64,000 nucleotides of DNA from Exiguobacterium undae DSM 14481 (GCF_000620805.1 NZ_KK211187.1:1397957-1461956); one strand, 5' to 3'; positions 35,601-44,619 are shown, counted from the first letter of the stretch. Numbers and translations are program-made. Notes: generated from the letters alone by a model not told the origin.

Positions 35601-37110
35601 TGTCAAGTTGGTTGCCAAAGGTGGTGTCGGTACGATAGCGGCAGGTGTCGCAAAAGGATTGGCTGATGTCATCGTCATCAGTGGTCATGACGGGGGAACG
35701 GGTGCTTCGCCGAAGACGAGTATCCAGCATACGGGATTACCGTGGGAATTGGGGCTGGCTGAAACGCACCAGACGTTGGCCTTGAATGGTCTGCGCGAAC
35801 GGGTCGTTCTGGAGACCGACGGCAAACTGTTGACCGGACGTGATGTCATCATCGCGGCGATGCTTGGGGCGAACGAGTACGGCTTTGCGACGGCACCATT
35901 GATTGCCGTCGGCTGTATCATGATGCGGGCGTGTCACCTCGATACGTGTCCGGTCGGTGTTGCGACACAAGATCCGAAACTGCGCGAGAAATTTACAGGA
36001 TCGGCGGATCACGTCGTACATTTCATGGAATTCGTCGCGGAAGAAGTCCGGGAATATTTAGCGCAATTAGGCGTTCGGCGTTTGGCTGATTTAGTCGGAC
36101 GGACTGATTTGCTTCAGGCATCGGACCGATTGACGTCGCACTGGAAAGCGTCGAGTCTCGACTTGTCCCGTCTGTTCGTCATGCCGGACTATTCGGCGGC
36201 AACACAGGAATTTCAGCAGCATCACGTGACGGCGTCATTTGACGGACGAGAATTGGCAACACTGGTATCCGATCAATCCTTTGCCGAGCCACAAACGTTT
36301 ACGTTCCCTGTCACCAATACGGACCGCGCAATCGGAACGAATACCGGCGCACGCCTGACCCGACTGCACGGGGCGATGGGACTTCCGTCGGACCGGTTGA
36401 CGCTCCAATTGAATGGATCGGCCGGTCAAAGCTTAGGTGCGTATGTCCCCCGGGGCATGACCTTGAATGTCGTCGGAGATGCCAACGATTATGTCGGCAA
36501 AGGGTTGTCCGGAGGAATCATTACGGTCCGACCACCGACGAAATCAAGTTACGTCTCGTCAGATCAAGTCATCATCGGCAACGTGGCACTTTACGGAGCG
36601 ACGAGCGGCGAACTGTATGTCAACGGTCAGGCCGGGGAACGGTTTGCTGTTCGGAACAGCGGGGCAACAGCAGTCGTCGAGGGAATCGGGAATCATGGTT
36701 TGGAATACATGACGGGAGGAAGTGTCGTCATTTTAGGAGACGTCGGATTGAATTTTGCGGCAGGAATGTCGGGCGGCGTTGCCTACGTCTTGCCAAAAGA
36801 CACGGCGCGATTCCAAGCACGTGTCAATCGGGAGCTCGTGACGACGGGAGCGGTCACTGATCCGGAAGAAGCGACCCGACTCAAAACCTTTATCGAACGA
36901 CACGTCGCGCGGACGAACAGTGAACAAGGTCATGCGATTCTCGCCAACTGGGATCACGTCCTCAGCTCGTTCATTCGTGTCATTCCGACGACGTATCAAA
37001 CCGTGACGACTTTAATGGCAGGCTATGCACAACAAGGACACAATACAGAAGAAGCGATGTTGTTGGCATTTGAGACGCACATCGGACGTGGAACAGGAGG
37101 GAAACAATGA
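32632..37110 (+). CDS. gltA: Glutamate synthase large subunit
   Basis: A 1492-residue NADPH-GOGAT large subunit, full length. After a 21-residue propeptide comes the nucleophile C22 (HDACGIG) of the class II glutaminase domain (22-~420); then the central domain, the FMN-binding synthase domain (about 800-1180, with the motif NSGEGGE and HDGGTGASPKTSI), the 3Fe-4S region CHLDTCPVGVATQDP (about 1102), and a C-terminal beta-helix of GxxxG repeats (1230-1480). It transfers the glutamine amide to 2-oxoglutarate, giving two glutamates. It overlaps gltB by ATGA. The ribosome site is GGTAGGAGCG. 2-Oxoglutarate is also the OdhA substrate, so the two enzymes compete for it. Confidence 0.97.
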   Translation: MSFHQMPQRQGLYDPNQEHDACGIGVYAHRTGRASHEIVQNALNMLCQMEHRGGQGSDAKTGDGAGILTQLPDRLFRQALRNVSLPPSGDYGVMMMFLPREDRLRQRLERALESIILSEGQRLIEWRTVPVSNTVIGEKARQTEPVIRQCFIEAKKVEGLAFERTLFLIRRLFEREAERLGIEQYVLSSSSETIVYKGLVTTDQLGLYFDDLQDERYQSGFAIVHSRFSTNTFPSWKRAHPNRYLIHNGEINTLQGNIRAMRSRENSLAKTTYGRRAQDVLPILDESGSDSSMLDNAFEFLYLSGLTLAETALMLVPEPFEHAEVRPAKRAYYEYHSTMMEPWDGPSAIVFTNGKQIGATLDRNGLRPARYMMMRDGHFMLSSESGVLPIPEHDILFKKRLVPGELLLLDFASGQLMSDEEVKRELAMRHPYAEWLAEELVTLPADVPKEDVVNLGTLQRLFGYTREDIDQYLIPLVEEKKDPLGAMGTDIPLAVLSERPQSLFRYFKQLFAQVTNPPIDALREQIVTSTMTWLGQQGELLTPNRRNCRRIRLASPILIPSEGAALKQTKLVSRTLSTLFEGSLEEALETLLEQAVHAVQGGCELLILSDRNVRPGAVPMPMLLVTSAVHHHLIREGLRTKVSLIIEGGEVREVHHFAALIGYGADAVHPYLVYATLQDAVPETMTDYEERYRAAVTEGVVKVMSKMGISTVFSYRGAQIFEAIGISEQVIDRYFTGTVSQLGGLSLALIEEEAVRQHEEGIKRTHLESGSVFRYRHDGEHHAFNPATIHLLQHACRTGRYELFKTYSARIQAEPATFLRHLMTFQETTPIPLEEVEPVSEIVKYFKTGAMSYGSLSKEAHETLAIAMNRLGGKSNSGEGGEEEERYQLDENGDSRMSRIKQIASGRFGVTSHYLVHADELQIKVAQGAKPGEGGQLPGEKVYPWIARVRASTPGVGLISPPPHHDIYSIEDLAQLIHDLKRANDEARISVKLVAKGGVGTIAAGVAKGLADVIVISGHDGGTGASPKTSIQHTGLPWELGLAETHQTLALNGLRERVVLETDGKLLTGRDVIIAAMLGANEYGFATAPLIAVGCIMMRACHLDTCPVGVATQDPKLREKFTGSADHVVHFMEFVAEEVREYLAQLGVRRLADLVGRTDLLQASDRLTSHWKASSLDLSRLFVMPDYSAATQEFQQHHVTASFDGRELATLVSDQSFAEPQTFTFPVTNTDRAIGTNTGARLTRLHGAMGLPSDRLTLQLNGSAGQSLGAYVPRGMTLNVVGDANDYVGKGLSGGIITVRPPTKSSYVSSDQVIIGNVALYGATSGELYVNGQAGERFAVRNSGATAVVEGIGNHGLEYMTGGSVVILGDVGLNFAAGMSGGVAYVLPKDTARFQARVNRELVTTGAVTDPEEATRLKTFIERHVARTNSEQGHAILANWDHVLSSFIRVIPTTYQTVTTLMAGYAQQGHNTEEAMLLAFETHIGRGTGGKQ

Positions 37111-38573
37111 ACAGACGAGATCAATTCATGCATGTTCCCCGAAAGTCTGGAACTGAACGGGCGAGCAGTGAACGCATCGGTGACTTCGAGGAATACAAAG
37201 AACGATTTTCGGAGGCGGAAGCCTCTACTCAGGCCAGCCGGTGCATGGACTGCGGCACTCCGTTCTGCCATGTCGGGGAGACGTACGGTCAAGTCAAGAT
37301 TGGTTGCCCGGTCTACAATCTGATTCCGGAATGGAACCTTCTTGTGGAACAAGGGAATTTCCAAGAAGCGCTCGTCCGATTGCAACAGACCAATAATTTT
37401 CCGGAGTTTACGGGGCGGGTCTGTCCGGCTCCGTGCGAAGGATCGTGTACCCTCTCGATCAATGAACCGGCTGTTTCGATCAAACACATTGAACGGACGA
37501 TTATCGACATCGGTTTTGAGAAAGGGTGGGTACAACCCCGGATTCCGACCGTCAGAAGTCAATACCGGATTGCGATCGTCGGTTCAGGACCTGCCGGCTT
37601 AGCAGCGGCAGATCAATTAAACCAAGCGGGTCACCAGGTGACGGTATTCGAACGGGAAGACCAAATCGGCGGGTTATTGACGTATGGGATTCCGGCCATG
37701 AAACTCTCAAAAGACGTTGTTGCCCGCCGTGTTCGTTTGCTTGAGACGGAAGGCATCCTGTTTAAAACCGGAGTGACGATTGGTCTCGATGTCTCACTCG
37801 ATCAATTGAAAGCAGATTACGAAGCCGTCATCCTCTGTGTCGGAGCGACTGAACCAAGAAAACTCTTGGACGTTCCGACAAGTGGTGTCGGATATGCGAT
37901 GGACTATTTAACCAGTGTGACGCGTCAGCTGTTGACCGGTCAACCCGTTCAGGATCAGCATGAGATGAAGGGGAAAGACGTCCTCGTCATTGGCGGCGGC
38001 GATACGGGAGCTGACTGCGTCGCAACGGCGCTTCGCCAAGGCTGTCGTTCGGTCGTTCAGTTCGGGAAACACGAGATGCCGGGAACGGTTCGGGCCACCG
38101 ATAACATGTGGCCGGATACACCGAATCTTTATACACTTGATTACGGGTATGAAGAAGCACTTGCTCAATTTGGACGTGACCCACGGGAATATCTGATCGC
38201 CATCGAACGGTACACGACCAGCGAGACCGGGCAATTGACTGGTGTTTGGACGGTTCACAATGAAAAAATCCGCCATCCGGACGGTCGCATTGAATTTCAA
38301 GCGATTCCAGGTACCGAAAAATATTTTCCGGTCGATACGATGTTAATCGCGATCGGGTTTAGTGGGGTTGAACAAGACGTCTTGCGTCATCTGGCAGTTG
38401 AGACGCACAATGGAAAAATTAAGACAACATCTTATGCGACCAATCAGGAAGGGGTCTTCGCCGCTGGCGATGCCCGCCGTGGACAATCACTGATTGTTTG
38501 GGCAATCCGCGAAGGGCGCGAGGTTGCAGAAGCGGTCGAGCACCATTTACGGGCTTTACAGCAAACCGGTTGA
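37107..38573 (+). CDS. gltB: Glutamate synthase small subunit
   Basis: A 488-residue FAD and iron-sulfur protein that passes electrons from NADPH to the large subunit. The N-terminal cysteine-rich region has CMDCGTPFCH (46-55), GCPVYNLIPEW and GRVCPAPCEGSCT (about 106-118) for two 4Fe-4S clusters. The FAD Rossmann motif is IAIVGSGPAGLAAA (about 152-165) and the NADPH motif VIGGGDTGADC (about 293). The start overlaps the gltA stop. A strong terminator follows. No gltC regulator gene is adjacent, unlike in B. subtilis. Confidence 0.96.
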   Translation: MNRRDQFMHVPRKSGTERASSERIGDFEEYKERFSEAEASTQASRCMDCGTPFCHVGETYGQVKIGCPVYNLIPEWNLLVEQGNFQEALVRLQQTNNFPEFTGRVCPAPCEGSCTLSINEPAVSIKHIERTIIDIGFEKGWVQPRIPTVRSQYRIAIVGSGPAGLAAADQLNQAGHQVTVFEREDQIGGLLTYGIPAMKLSKDVVARRVRLLETEGILFKTGVTIGLDVSLDQLKADYEAVILCVGATEPRKLLDVPTSGVGYAMDYLTSVTRQLLTGQPVQDQHEMKGKDVLVIGGGDTGADCVATALRQGCRSVVQFGKHEMPGTVRATDNMWPDTPNLYTLDYGYEEALAQFGRDPREYLIAIERYTTSETGQLTGVWTVHNEKIRHPDGRIEFQAIPGTEKYFPVDTMLIAIGFSGVEQDVLRHLAVETHNGKIKTTSYATNQEGVFAAGDARRGQSLIVWAIREGREVAEAVEHHLRALQQTG

Positions 38574-38586
38574 TTGATGTGACGAC

Positions 38587-38631
38587 AAAAATGTTCGAGA
38601 CTCCGTTGTTTGGAGAATCGAACATTTTTTT
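38587..38631 (+). terminator. Terminator after gltB
   Basis: AAAAATGTTCGA / TCGAACATTTTTTT arms with inner CTCC-GGAG pairing. Confidence 0.9.
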
Positions 38632-38741
38632 GTATGTCCAAAATCGCAGCCAATCTCCAAAAAAGAAATCGGATAAACCGGTCTGTCCTCTATCCATTTT
38701 GAAGTCGTATCGGCTAGGATAAAGAAGAAGGGGTGATCAGG

Positions 38742-39035
38742 ATGCAAGCCATTAAAATTATGTTTGTCTGCGACTCGGGGTTAGTCGGCAGTATCATGGG
38801 GGCGAAAGTTTTACGTGAACGTATCCGTCAGGAACAGTTGCCGGCAACTGTCGATACGTGCCGGGCACAAGAAGTGCCGGACGATACCAGATTTCTCGTC
38901 GGACCACGACGGATCGTGTCAACGGTTCAGACACATGCGACCTGTCAGACATTTGGTGTTGACGCTCTCCTCGTGGCGGAGGCATACGACGAGTTGATTC
39001 AGGCAGTCAGAAATGAGCGGATGTGCCATGACTGA
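38742..39035 (+). CDS. Stand-alone PTS IIB-like protein (mannitol type)
   Basis: A 97-residue protein resembling the IIB domain of the mannitol PTS. The phosphorylation cysteine is C10 in MFVCDSGLVGSIMGAKVLRERI, aligned with ACDAGMGSSAMGASVLRNKI of MtlA in this same locus. The rest has drifted considerably (VSTVQTHATCQTF instead of ITHQDLTERA). ATG 38742 follows AAGGGGTG. The 3' end overlaps mtlR by eight bases, so it is made together with the regulator. It could relay the mannitol-PTS phosphorylation state to MtlR or serve another sugar; the context favours a regulatory role (inference). Confidence 0.72.
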   Translation: MQAIKIMFVCDSGLVGSIMGAKVLRERIRQEQLPATVDTCRAQEVPDDTRFLVGPRRIVSTVQTHATCQTFGVDALLVAEAYDELIQAVRNERMCHD

Positions 39036-41061
39036 ATTTACGACACGGGAACGGGAGATATTGTTTTATCTCCTGACGAAAACGGAACCGATTCAAATAC
39101 AGGAAATTGCAGAGGCACTCGAGACGTCCGAACGGACGATTCAACGGGAACGGGAACGGCTTGCCCAAACCGTGGCGCCATTTGATCTGACATTATCATA
39201 TATTCGCGGTCGTGGCTTACAGTTAAGTGGTGACGAACGACACAAACGGGAACTCCGTGAAGCCTTGTTGTTATCACATCGGCAGTTGCCGTCAGCGGAC
39301 GACCGACAAGTTGAACTGGCTTACCGCCTCTTACAGGAGCAAGGGATGATTAAGTTACAGGCTCTAGCCCACGCGATGTACATCGCACCGAGTACGATCA
39401 CTCAAGATTTGGAACGGATTGACGAGTGGTTTCGACACTATGCGCTGGAATTACGACGGAAAAAGGGGTTAGGGGCGGAAGTCCTCGGGGAGGAAATCAA
39501 TAAACGGCGATTGATTGTATCGTTGATTTTTACTCAGTGGGATGTCCTGACCTTCTATCGTTTTCTTCAAGGTAACATCCATCAATTGCCTCAGCTGTTG
39601 CAAAGTCAGCAAACCAAGTGGGTGGAGGCGATCAACCAAGCGTACGCCGTTCTCGCCCCTTTGACGAAACAACAAGATCTCAGTGATCGTCTGATCATGC
39701 GGGCGACCTTAAGTCTTGCCGTCCAGACGATACGGATGGACGAGTTCCCGATGGTCTATGAACTCAAGGCCTATCCGATTGAGGTCTTACACCATGTCGA
39801 TACGATCGAGCAACGATTGCCATATCCGCTGTCGATCGCGGAACGGCAGTGGATTTCAGAGGAGTTGCGAAGTTTTCAGCAAGGTCAACAAGAGACGGGT
39901 GAGGAACTGGTCATCCGTTTGCGGGTCAAACGACTCATCGAGCAAGTCTCTTTACTGTACGGCGAAGCTTTTGTGGAGGATCGGGCGCTCGAGCAGGGAC
40001 TCGTCAGCCATATCATGTCGTACACCAAACAAAATATCGTCAATCCGTCGTACGTCATTAAACAGATTGAACGCGAGTATCCCCGTTTGTTTGATGCCGT
40101 TAAACAGGCGGCCGAATCCGTCTTCAATGATCAGGCATTTGCTGATTATGACTTGGCGTTTTGGGTGATGCATTTTGGTGCCGTCTTAAGCAAGCCTTTA
40201 CCGAAAACCCCGTATCGTGTCCTCGTCGTCTGTTCGGCAGGACTCGGTTCGTCCAAACTGTTGATGAACCGGTTGCGTCAAGAATTCACTGAGTTGGATC
40301 AAGTCGAAAGTTCTTCTCTTTTTGGCATCAGTCGACTTCAGTTAACGAATTATGATTTTGTCTTGTCGACCGTTCCCTTGCCGGATATTAGTCAACCGCA
40401 TCTGCTTGTCAATCCCATCCTGCCGAAAGAAGAAGTCGACCGGATCCGAAAACTGCTTGTCTCCTTGCCAAAATCCTTTCAGTCGCCTGTCCGGAAGGAA
40501 GCATCCGGTTGGCTCGACTTGACGCAGTTGGAGGAGCTGGTCAAGGCCGCGCGCCAATTGACGGAGTCCTTTTCGATTGAAACGATTTCTTCTGAAACGG
40601 ATGGTCTGGAAGAAATTTTACTGGAGATCAGTAACGGCTTGGTCAATAAACATGTGACGTCTTCCGCGGTTCAGCTATCGGCGCAATTGTTGCGGCGCCA
40701 CGAAATGTCTGGGCTCGGCATTCCAGGCACACGGCTGGCATTATTTCATGGACGTGATGATTCCATTCAGCGCGGCGGCTTCTTCATCTATGAGTTGGCG
40801 CAGCCCATCGAATTGCTCGGGATGGATCAAGTCATCCAACCGGTTGAGCGGATCCTTGTCCTGGCCGCTCCGGAAAAAGCGTCGGATCAGTTGTTGCACC
40901 TGCTCAGTTCAATCAGTGGTGCCATCATTGAAAACGATGAACAGACGCATCAATTTGAGTATGGTGATGCGAAACAACTCGACCGGATCTTGAACCGGAC
41001 GTTCCGGAAAGTCATCGAGCGCGAATTGGATGTCGAGGAAAAAGTAAACGATTTTTCTTAA
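39028..41061 (+). CDS. mtlR: PRD-containing transcriptional activator of the mannitol operon
   Basis: A 677-residue MtlR-type regulator with the usual order: N-terminal HTH domains (1-165; ETSERTIQRERERL and APSTITQDLERIDEW), two PRD modules (about 180-385), a IIB-like domain with cysteine in VLVVCSAGLGSSKLL (about 396) and a C-terminal IIA-like domain with RLALFHGRDD (about 570). In relatives, phosphorylation by HPr and PTS IIA/IIB controls activity. It lies directly upstream of mtlA-mtlF-mtlD. I chose ATG 39028 because the N-terminus then matches MtlR proteins; ATG 39013 is possible. Confidence 0.9.
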   Translation: MTEFTTREREILFYLLTKTEPIQIQEIAEALETSERTIQRERERLAQTVAPFDLTLSYIRGRGLQLSGDERHKRELREALLLSHRQLPSADDRQVELAYRLLQEQGMIKLQALAHAMYIAPSTITQDLERIDEWFRHYALELRRKKGLGAEVLGEEINKRRLIVSLIFTQWDVLTFYRFLQGNIHQLPQLLQSQQTKWVEAINQAYAVLAPLTKQQDLSDRLIMRATLSLAVQTIRMDEFPMVYELKAYPIEVLHHVDTIEQRLPYPLSIAERQWISEELRSFQQGQQETGEELVIRLRVKRLIEQVSLLYGEAFVEDRALEQGLVSHIMSYTKQNIVNPSYVIKQIEREYPRLFDAVKQAAESVFNDQAFADYDLAFWVMHFGAVLSKPLPKTPYRVLVVCSAGLGSSKLLMNRLRQEFTELDQVESSSLFGISRLQLTNYDFVLSTVPLPDISQPHLLVNPILPKEEVDRIRKLLVSLPKSFQSPVRKEASGWLDLTQLEELVKAARQLTESFSIETISSETDGLEEILLEISNGLVNKHVTSSAVQLSAQLLRRHEMSGLGIPGTRLALFHGRDDSIQRGGFFIYELAQPIELLGMDQVIQPVERILVLAAPEKASDQLLHLLSSISGAIIENDEQTHQFEYGDAKQLDRILNRTFRKVIERELDVEEKVNDFS

Positions 41062-41093
41062 TGAGGATTGATTACCGCCGACTCGGAATACTC

Positions 41094-41125
41094 AGAACCA
41101 TTCGTTCAGACGAATGGTTCTTTTA
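41094..41125 (+). terminator. Terminator after mtlR
   Basis: AGAACCATTCGT / ACGAATGGTTCT around TCAG, then TTTTAGTCTT. Confidence 0.85.
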
Positions 41126-41166
41126 GTCTTGTCCAACTAGCCTGCCAAAACGTGAACTAGGAAAGA

Positions 41167-41196
41167 TTGAGTAAGCGCTTGCAGAGCACATACAAT
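41167..41196 (+). promoter_or_regulatory. Probable mtlA promoter
   Basis: TTGAGT (41167-41172), 18 bases, TACAAT (41191-41196). The poor -35 fits a promoter needing the activator MtlR. A cre site overlaps it. Confidence 0.6.
41170..41183 (+). promoter_or_regulatory. cre site (CcpA) in the mtlA promoter
   Basis: AGTAAGCGCTTGCA fits the cre consensus at 12 of 14 positions and contains the palindrome AAGCGCTT. It covers the -35/spacer region, so CcpA would block RNA polymerase when glucose is present. Confidence 0.6.
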
Positions 41197-41249
41197 AAAA
41201 GCGTAGCAAGGCACTTATCACTTTTATATACGAAATGGAGGGTACACCA

Positions 41250-42683
41250 ATGACGACAACGCATGCAGGAAAACGTGGATTGCGTGTCCAGGTTCAACGG
41301 TTTGGAAGTTTTTTAAGCGGGATGGTCATGCCGAATATCGGCGCATTCATCGCGTGGGGGATTATCACGGCATTGTTCATCCCAACCGGGTGGGCGCCGA
41401 ATAAAAGTTTAGCGGAGTTGGTCGGTCCAACGATCACGTATCTTTTACCACTGCTGATTGGGTTTACCGGCGGAAAATTGATGCATGATGTTCGAGGCGG
41501 TGTCGTCGGGGCACTGGCGACGATGGGGGTCATCGTCGGGACAGAGATTCCGATGTTCCTCGGGGCGATGGTCATGGGACCACTCGGTGGATTTACGATT
41601 AAAAAGTTTGACCAACTGATCGAAGGAAAAGTCAAACCGGGTCTTGAGATGCTCGTCAACAACTTCTCAGTCGGAATCATCGGCGGTCTGTTGATGATCG
41701 GCGGCTTTAAATTGTTTGGTCCACTCATGACGGGACTGGACGACATCATGGCAGCAGCGGTCGGTGCGATTGTCAGTGCACATCTGTTACCACTTGCGAG
41801 CTTGTTCATCGAACCGGCTAAAATTTTATTCTTGAACAACGCCATCAACCACGGGATTTTGAGTCCACTTGGTTTGGATCAAGTCAGTGAAGCCGGAAAA
41901 TCCGTGCTGTTCCTACTGGAAGCAAATCCTGGTCCGGGACTCGGATTACTGCTTGCTTATTCAGTATTTGGTTCAGGTGCAGCGAAGAAGACAGCTCCTG
42001 GTGCTGCCTTCATTCAATTCATCGGCGGGATTCATGAAATCTACTTCCCATACGTTTTGATGAAACCAGTTCTCTTATTGGCGATGATCGCCGGAGGCAT
42101 GAGCGGAATCTTAACATTTGTCTTATTTGATGTCGGTCTGGTTGCACCGGCTTCTCCGGGTAGCATCATTGCCGTTCTCGCGATGGCGTCACGTGGTTCG
42201 TACGTCGGTTTGATTGCCGGAATCTTGATTTCCGCATCGGTCACGTTCGTCGTATCAGCTGTCTTACTGAAAACAAGCAAAGCAAAAGAAACATCACTCG
42301 AAGAAGCGACGGCAAACGTCAGCGCGATGAAAGGGAAAAATTCAATTGCGTCTTCGTTGGTCTCAGCTGAATCAACTACGTCGTTAGCAGAAGTCGAGCA
42401 CATCATCTTTGCATGTGACGCCGGAATGGGCTCAAGCGCGATGGGGGCGTCGGTCTTACGCAATAAAATCAATAAGGCCGGTCTGCCGATCAAAGTGACG
42501 AACACGTCGATCAGTCAACTCCCGGCAAATGCCGAATTCATCATCACGCATCAGGATTTGACAGAACGTGCGATGGAAAAAGTTCCGCAAGCTGAACACC
42601 GGTCGGTCGAAAACTTCTTAAATGCCAATTACTATGACAACTTGGTACATGAGATCGAAACGGCCCGCAATAAAATTTCTTAA
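41250..42683 (+). CDS. mtlA: Mannitol-specific PTS EIICB component
   Basis: A 477-residue transporter. Residues about 10-345 form the membrane IIC domain (VQRFGSFLSGMVMPNIGAFIAWG at the N-terminus, GGIHEIYFPYVLMKP near 265 for the substrate site), and about 385-477 the cytoplasmic IIB domain with phosphocysteine near 389 (IIFACDAGMGSSAMG). It imports mannitol and phosphorylates it to mannitol-1-phosphate. No IIA domain is fused; MtlF supplies it. ATG 41250 is used because the earlier in-frame ATG (41235) contains the ATGGAGGG ribosome site. Confidence 0.95.
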   Translation: MTTTHAGKRGLRVQVQRFGSFLSGMVMPNIGAFIAWGIITALFIPTGWAPNKSLAELVGPTITYLLPLLIGFTGGKLMHDVRGGVVGALATMGVIVGTEIPMFLGAMVMGPLGGFTIKKFDQLIEGKVKPGLEMLVNNFSVGIIGGLLMIGGFKLFGPLMTGLDDIMAAAVGAIVSAHLLPLASLFIEPAKILFLNNAINHGILSPLGLDQVSEAGKSVLFLLEANPGPGLGLLLAYSVFGSGAAKKTAPGAAFIQFIGGIHEIYFPYVLMKPVLLLAMIAGGMSGILTFVLFDVGLVAPASPGSIIAVLAMASRGSYVGLIAGILISASVTFVVSAVLLKTSKAKETSLEEATANVSAMKGKNSIASSLVSAESTTSLAEVEHIIFACDAGMGSSAMGASVLRNKINKAGLPIKVTNTSISQLPANAEFIITHQDLTERAMEKVPQAEHRSVENFLNANYYDNLVHEIETARNKIS

Positions 42684-42722
42684 AAAGAGCGTTTAAAAAA
42701 TAGAGAATGGAGTGGATGAAGA

Positions 42723-43160
42723 ATGGCGACAGCGATGAAATTAGAAAAAGAGATGGTTTTACTCAATCAACAGTTTACTACGGATGAGGAAGCGATTGAA
42801 GCGGCGGGAGCGTTACTCGTCGATCACGGATATGTTCGTCCGAACTACGTCGAATCCATGAAAAGCAGACACCGTCTGTCGAACGTTTACATCGGCAATC
42901 ACGTTGCGATTCCCCATGGAACGGAAGAGGCAAAAGGCGAAGTCCTAAAAACAGGTCTTTCCATTTTACAAGTCCCGGCCGGGGTGGCATTTGGAACGGA
43001 ACAAGCAAAGTTGATCATCGGGATCGCCGGTATCGGGGATGAGCATCTTGAACTGCTTTCACACATTGCCATCATTTGTTCAGATGAAGACAATGTCGAA
43101 CGATTGGTGGCAGCAACGACAGCAGAAGAAATCATTCAGTTGCTGTCCGTGGAGGTGTGA
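42723..43160 (+). CDS. mtlF: Mannitol-specific PTS EIIA component
   Basis: A 145-residue IIA protein that takes phosphate from HPr and gives it to the IIB domain of MtlA. The phosphohistidine is H65 in NHVAIPHGTEEAK. The gene lies 39 bases after mtlA and three bases before mtlD. ATG 42723 follows GGAGTGGATGAAG. Confidence 0.95.
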   Translation: MATAMKLEKEMVLLNQQFTTDEEAIEAAGALLVDHGYVRPNYVESMKSRHRLSNVYIGNHVAIPHGTEEAKGEVLKTGLSILQVPAGVAFGTEQAKLIIGIAGIGDEHLELLSHIAIICSDEDNVERLVAATTAEEIIQLLSVEV

Positions 43161-43163
43161 CGA

Positions 43164-44309
43164 ATGAAAGCCGTTCATTTTGGAGCAGGGAATATCGGTC
43201 GTGGATTCATCGGCTTACAACTCGTCAAATCCGGTTATGAAGTGTGTTTTATCGATGTAAATGCGCAAGTCGTCGAGGCGCTGCAGTCCCGTCAGTCCTA
43301 TACGGTCGGCTACGCAGCAGAAGAGGCTGAAACGGAAACCGTCTCAAACGTGACGGCGTTAAACAGTCAAACGGAAGCGGAACAGGTCATCGAAGCGATC
43401 GCGACGGCTGATGTCGTGACGACCGCAGTAGGGCCGACATTATTAGCGAAGATTGCACCGTTGCTTGCTAAAGGAATTGAAAAGCGGTCGACGACCAAAG
43501 CACTTTATGTCATTGCCTGTGAAAACATGATTGAAGGGTCGAGTCATCTCCGACAAGAAGTCCTGCCGCATCTGAGTACGTTATCCGACAACGTTTTCTT
43601 CCCGAATGCAGCTGTCGACCGAATCGTTCCGTTGCAACACCATGACGATCCTTTATACGTCGAAGTGGAACCATTTTTCGAATGGGTCATTGAAACGCGT
43701 GCCTTACCGGAAAATCATCCTCAGTTTGCAGGCGTCACATACGTGTCCGACATCACGCCCTTCATCGAGCGTAAGTTATTCACGGTCAATACCGGTCATG
43801 CGATTGCCTCTTACCTCGGAGCCTTGTTTGGGAAAGAAACGATTGCGGAAAGTCTGCAAGACGTCCGCGTTCGCCGCGGGGTACAGAGTGCGTTGTATGA
43901 AACAGGATGGTTGTTGCTTGAGAAATACGGCTTTGATCCAAAAGATCACAGCGCCTATATTCAAAAAAACATCAAACGATTTGAAAATCCACGGATTCAC
44001 GATGAAATCGTTCGTGTCGCCCGTTCACCAATCCGGAAGCTTGGACCGCGTGACCGGTTAGTCAAACCGGCACGTGAATTGATGGATCGCGGCATTGAGG
44101 CGAATGGTTTGGCGTTAGGGATTGCAGCTGCCTTAACCTATTCCGATCCAAATGATTCAGAATCTTCTGAATTAACTACGTTCATCGAGAAGCACGGAAT
44201 ACGTCAAACGGTCACGACGTATCTCGGGTTGGAGGCAGAGGAACGGTTAAGTCAACTGATTGTCAGTCAATATGAACAGATGCATTCGATGACAGACTCC
44301 ATTGCGTGA
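43164..44309 (+). CDS. mtlD: Mannitol-1-phosphate 5-dehydrogenase
   Basis: A 381-residue enzyme oxidising mannitol-1-phosphate to fructose-6-phosphate with NAD+. The N-terminal nucleotide site is VHFGAGNIGRGFIG; the catalytic region has the conserved KLFTVNTGHAIASYLG (near 205-220), with the lysine and histidine typical of long-chain mannitol dehydrogenases. It completes the mtl operon. The ribosome site is GGAGGTGTGACG. Confidence 0.96.
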   Translation: MKAVHFGAGNIGRGFIGLQLVKSGYEVCFIDVNAQVVEALQSRQSYTVGYAAEEAETETVSNVTALNSQTEAEQVIEAIATADVVTTAVGPTLLAKIAPLLAKGIEKRSTTKALYVIACENMIEGSSHLRQEVLPHLSTLSDNVFFPNAAVDRIVPLQHHDDPLYVEVEPFFEWVIETRALPENHPQFAGVTYVSDITPFIERKLFTVNTGHAIASYLGALFGKETIAESLQDVRVRRGVQSALYETGWLLLEKYGFDPKDHSAYIQKNIKRFENPRIHDEIVRVARSPIRKLGPRDRLVKPARELMDRGIEANGLALGIAAALTYSDPNDSESSELTTFIEKHGIRQTVTTYLGLEAEERLSQLIVSQYEQMHSMTDSIA

Positions 44310-44337
44310 CGACTGTTTCAAAAGTTACATCAGGCGA

Positions 44338-44374
44338 AACCAGGTTCGGTTCCATACCGAATCTGGTTTTTTGT
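44338..44374 (+). terminator. Terminator of the mannitol operon
   Basis: AACCAGGTTCGGT / ACCGAATCTGGTT around TCCAT with one wobble, then TTTTTTG. Confidence 0.9.
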
Positions 44375-44619
44375 GTACAGGTTTTATGGATAATCGATCG
44401 CAATCTAAAAATTGATGATCGGTACCCCTGAAATAAGAGCGTGACAAGGGATTGAATGATAAAAGGTGCTTTTTTCAAAATCTTTAACATAAATCACCCG
44501 TGTTGTGTATAACATATTTGGAATATTCGTTATCGAATATTTTTTTTTGTGTTTGCGAGTTACGCTATAGAAACGGAACTACTCTCCGATCCGATTCTTA
44601 AACAAAAGAAGGTGGAATT
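44375..44619. other. Intergenic region before the unknown 265-residue protein
   Basis: AT-rich. It holds a terminator-like hairpin (44522-44549) about 70 bases before the ATG and TATAAC-like elements near 44508. No ORF with a ribosome site is seen. Confidence 0.5.
44522..44549 (+). terminator. Terminator-like hairpin in the leader of the unknown gene
   Basis: AATATTCG / CGAATATT around TTAT with eight T following. It could end a short upstream transcript or act as an attenuator. Confidence 0.5.

Noticed and set aside
37023-37562. Minus-strand frame of 179 codons
   Set aside because: Shadow of gltA/gltB on the opposite strand.
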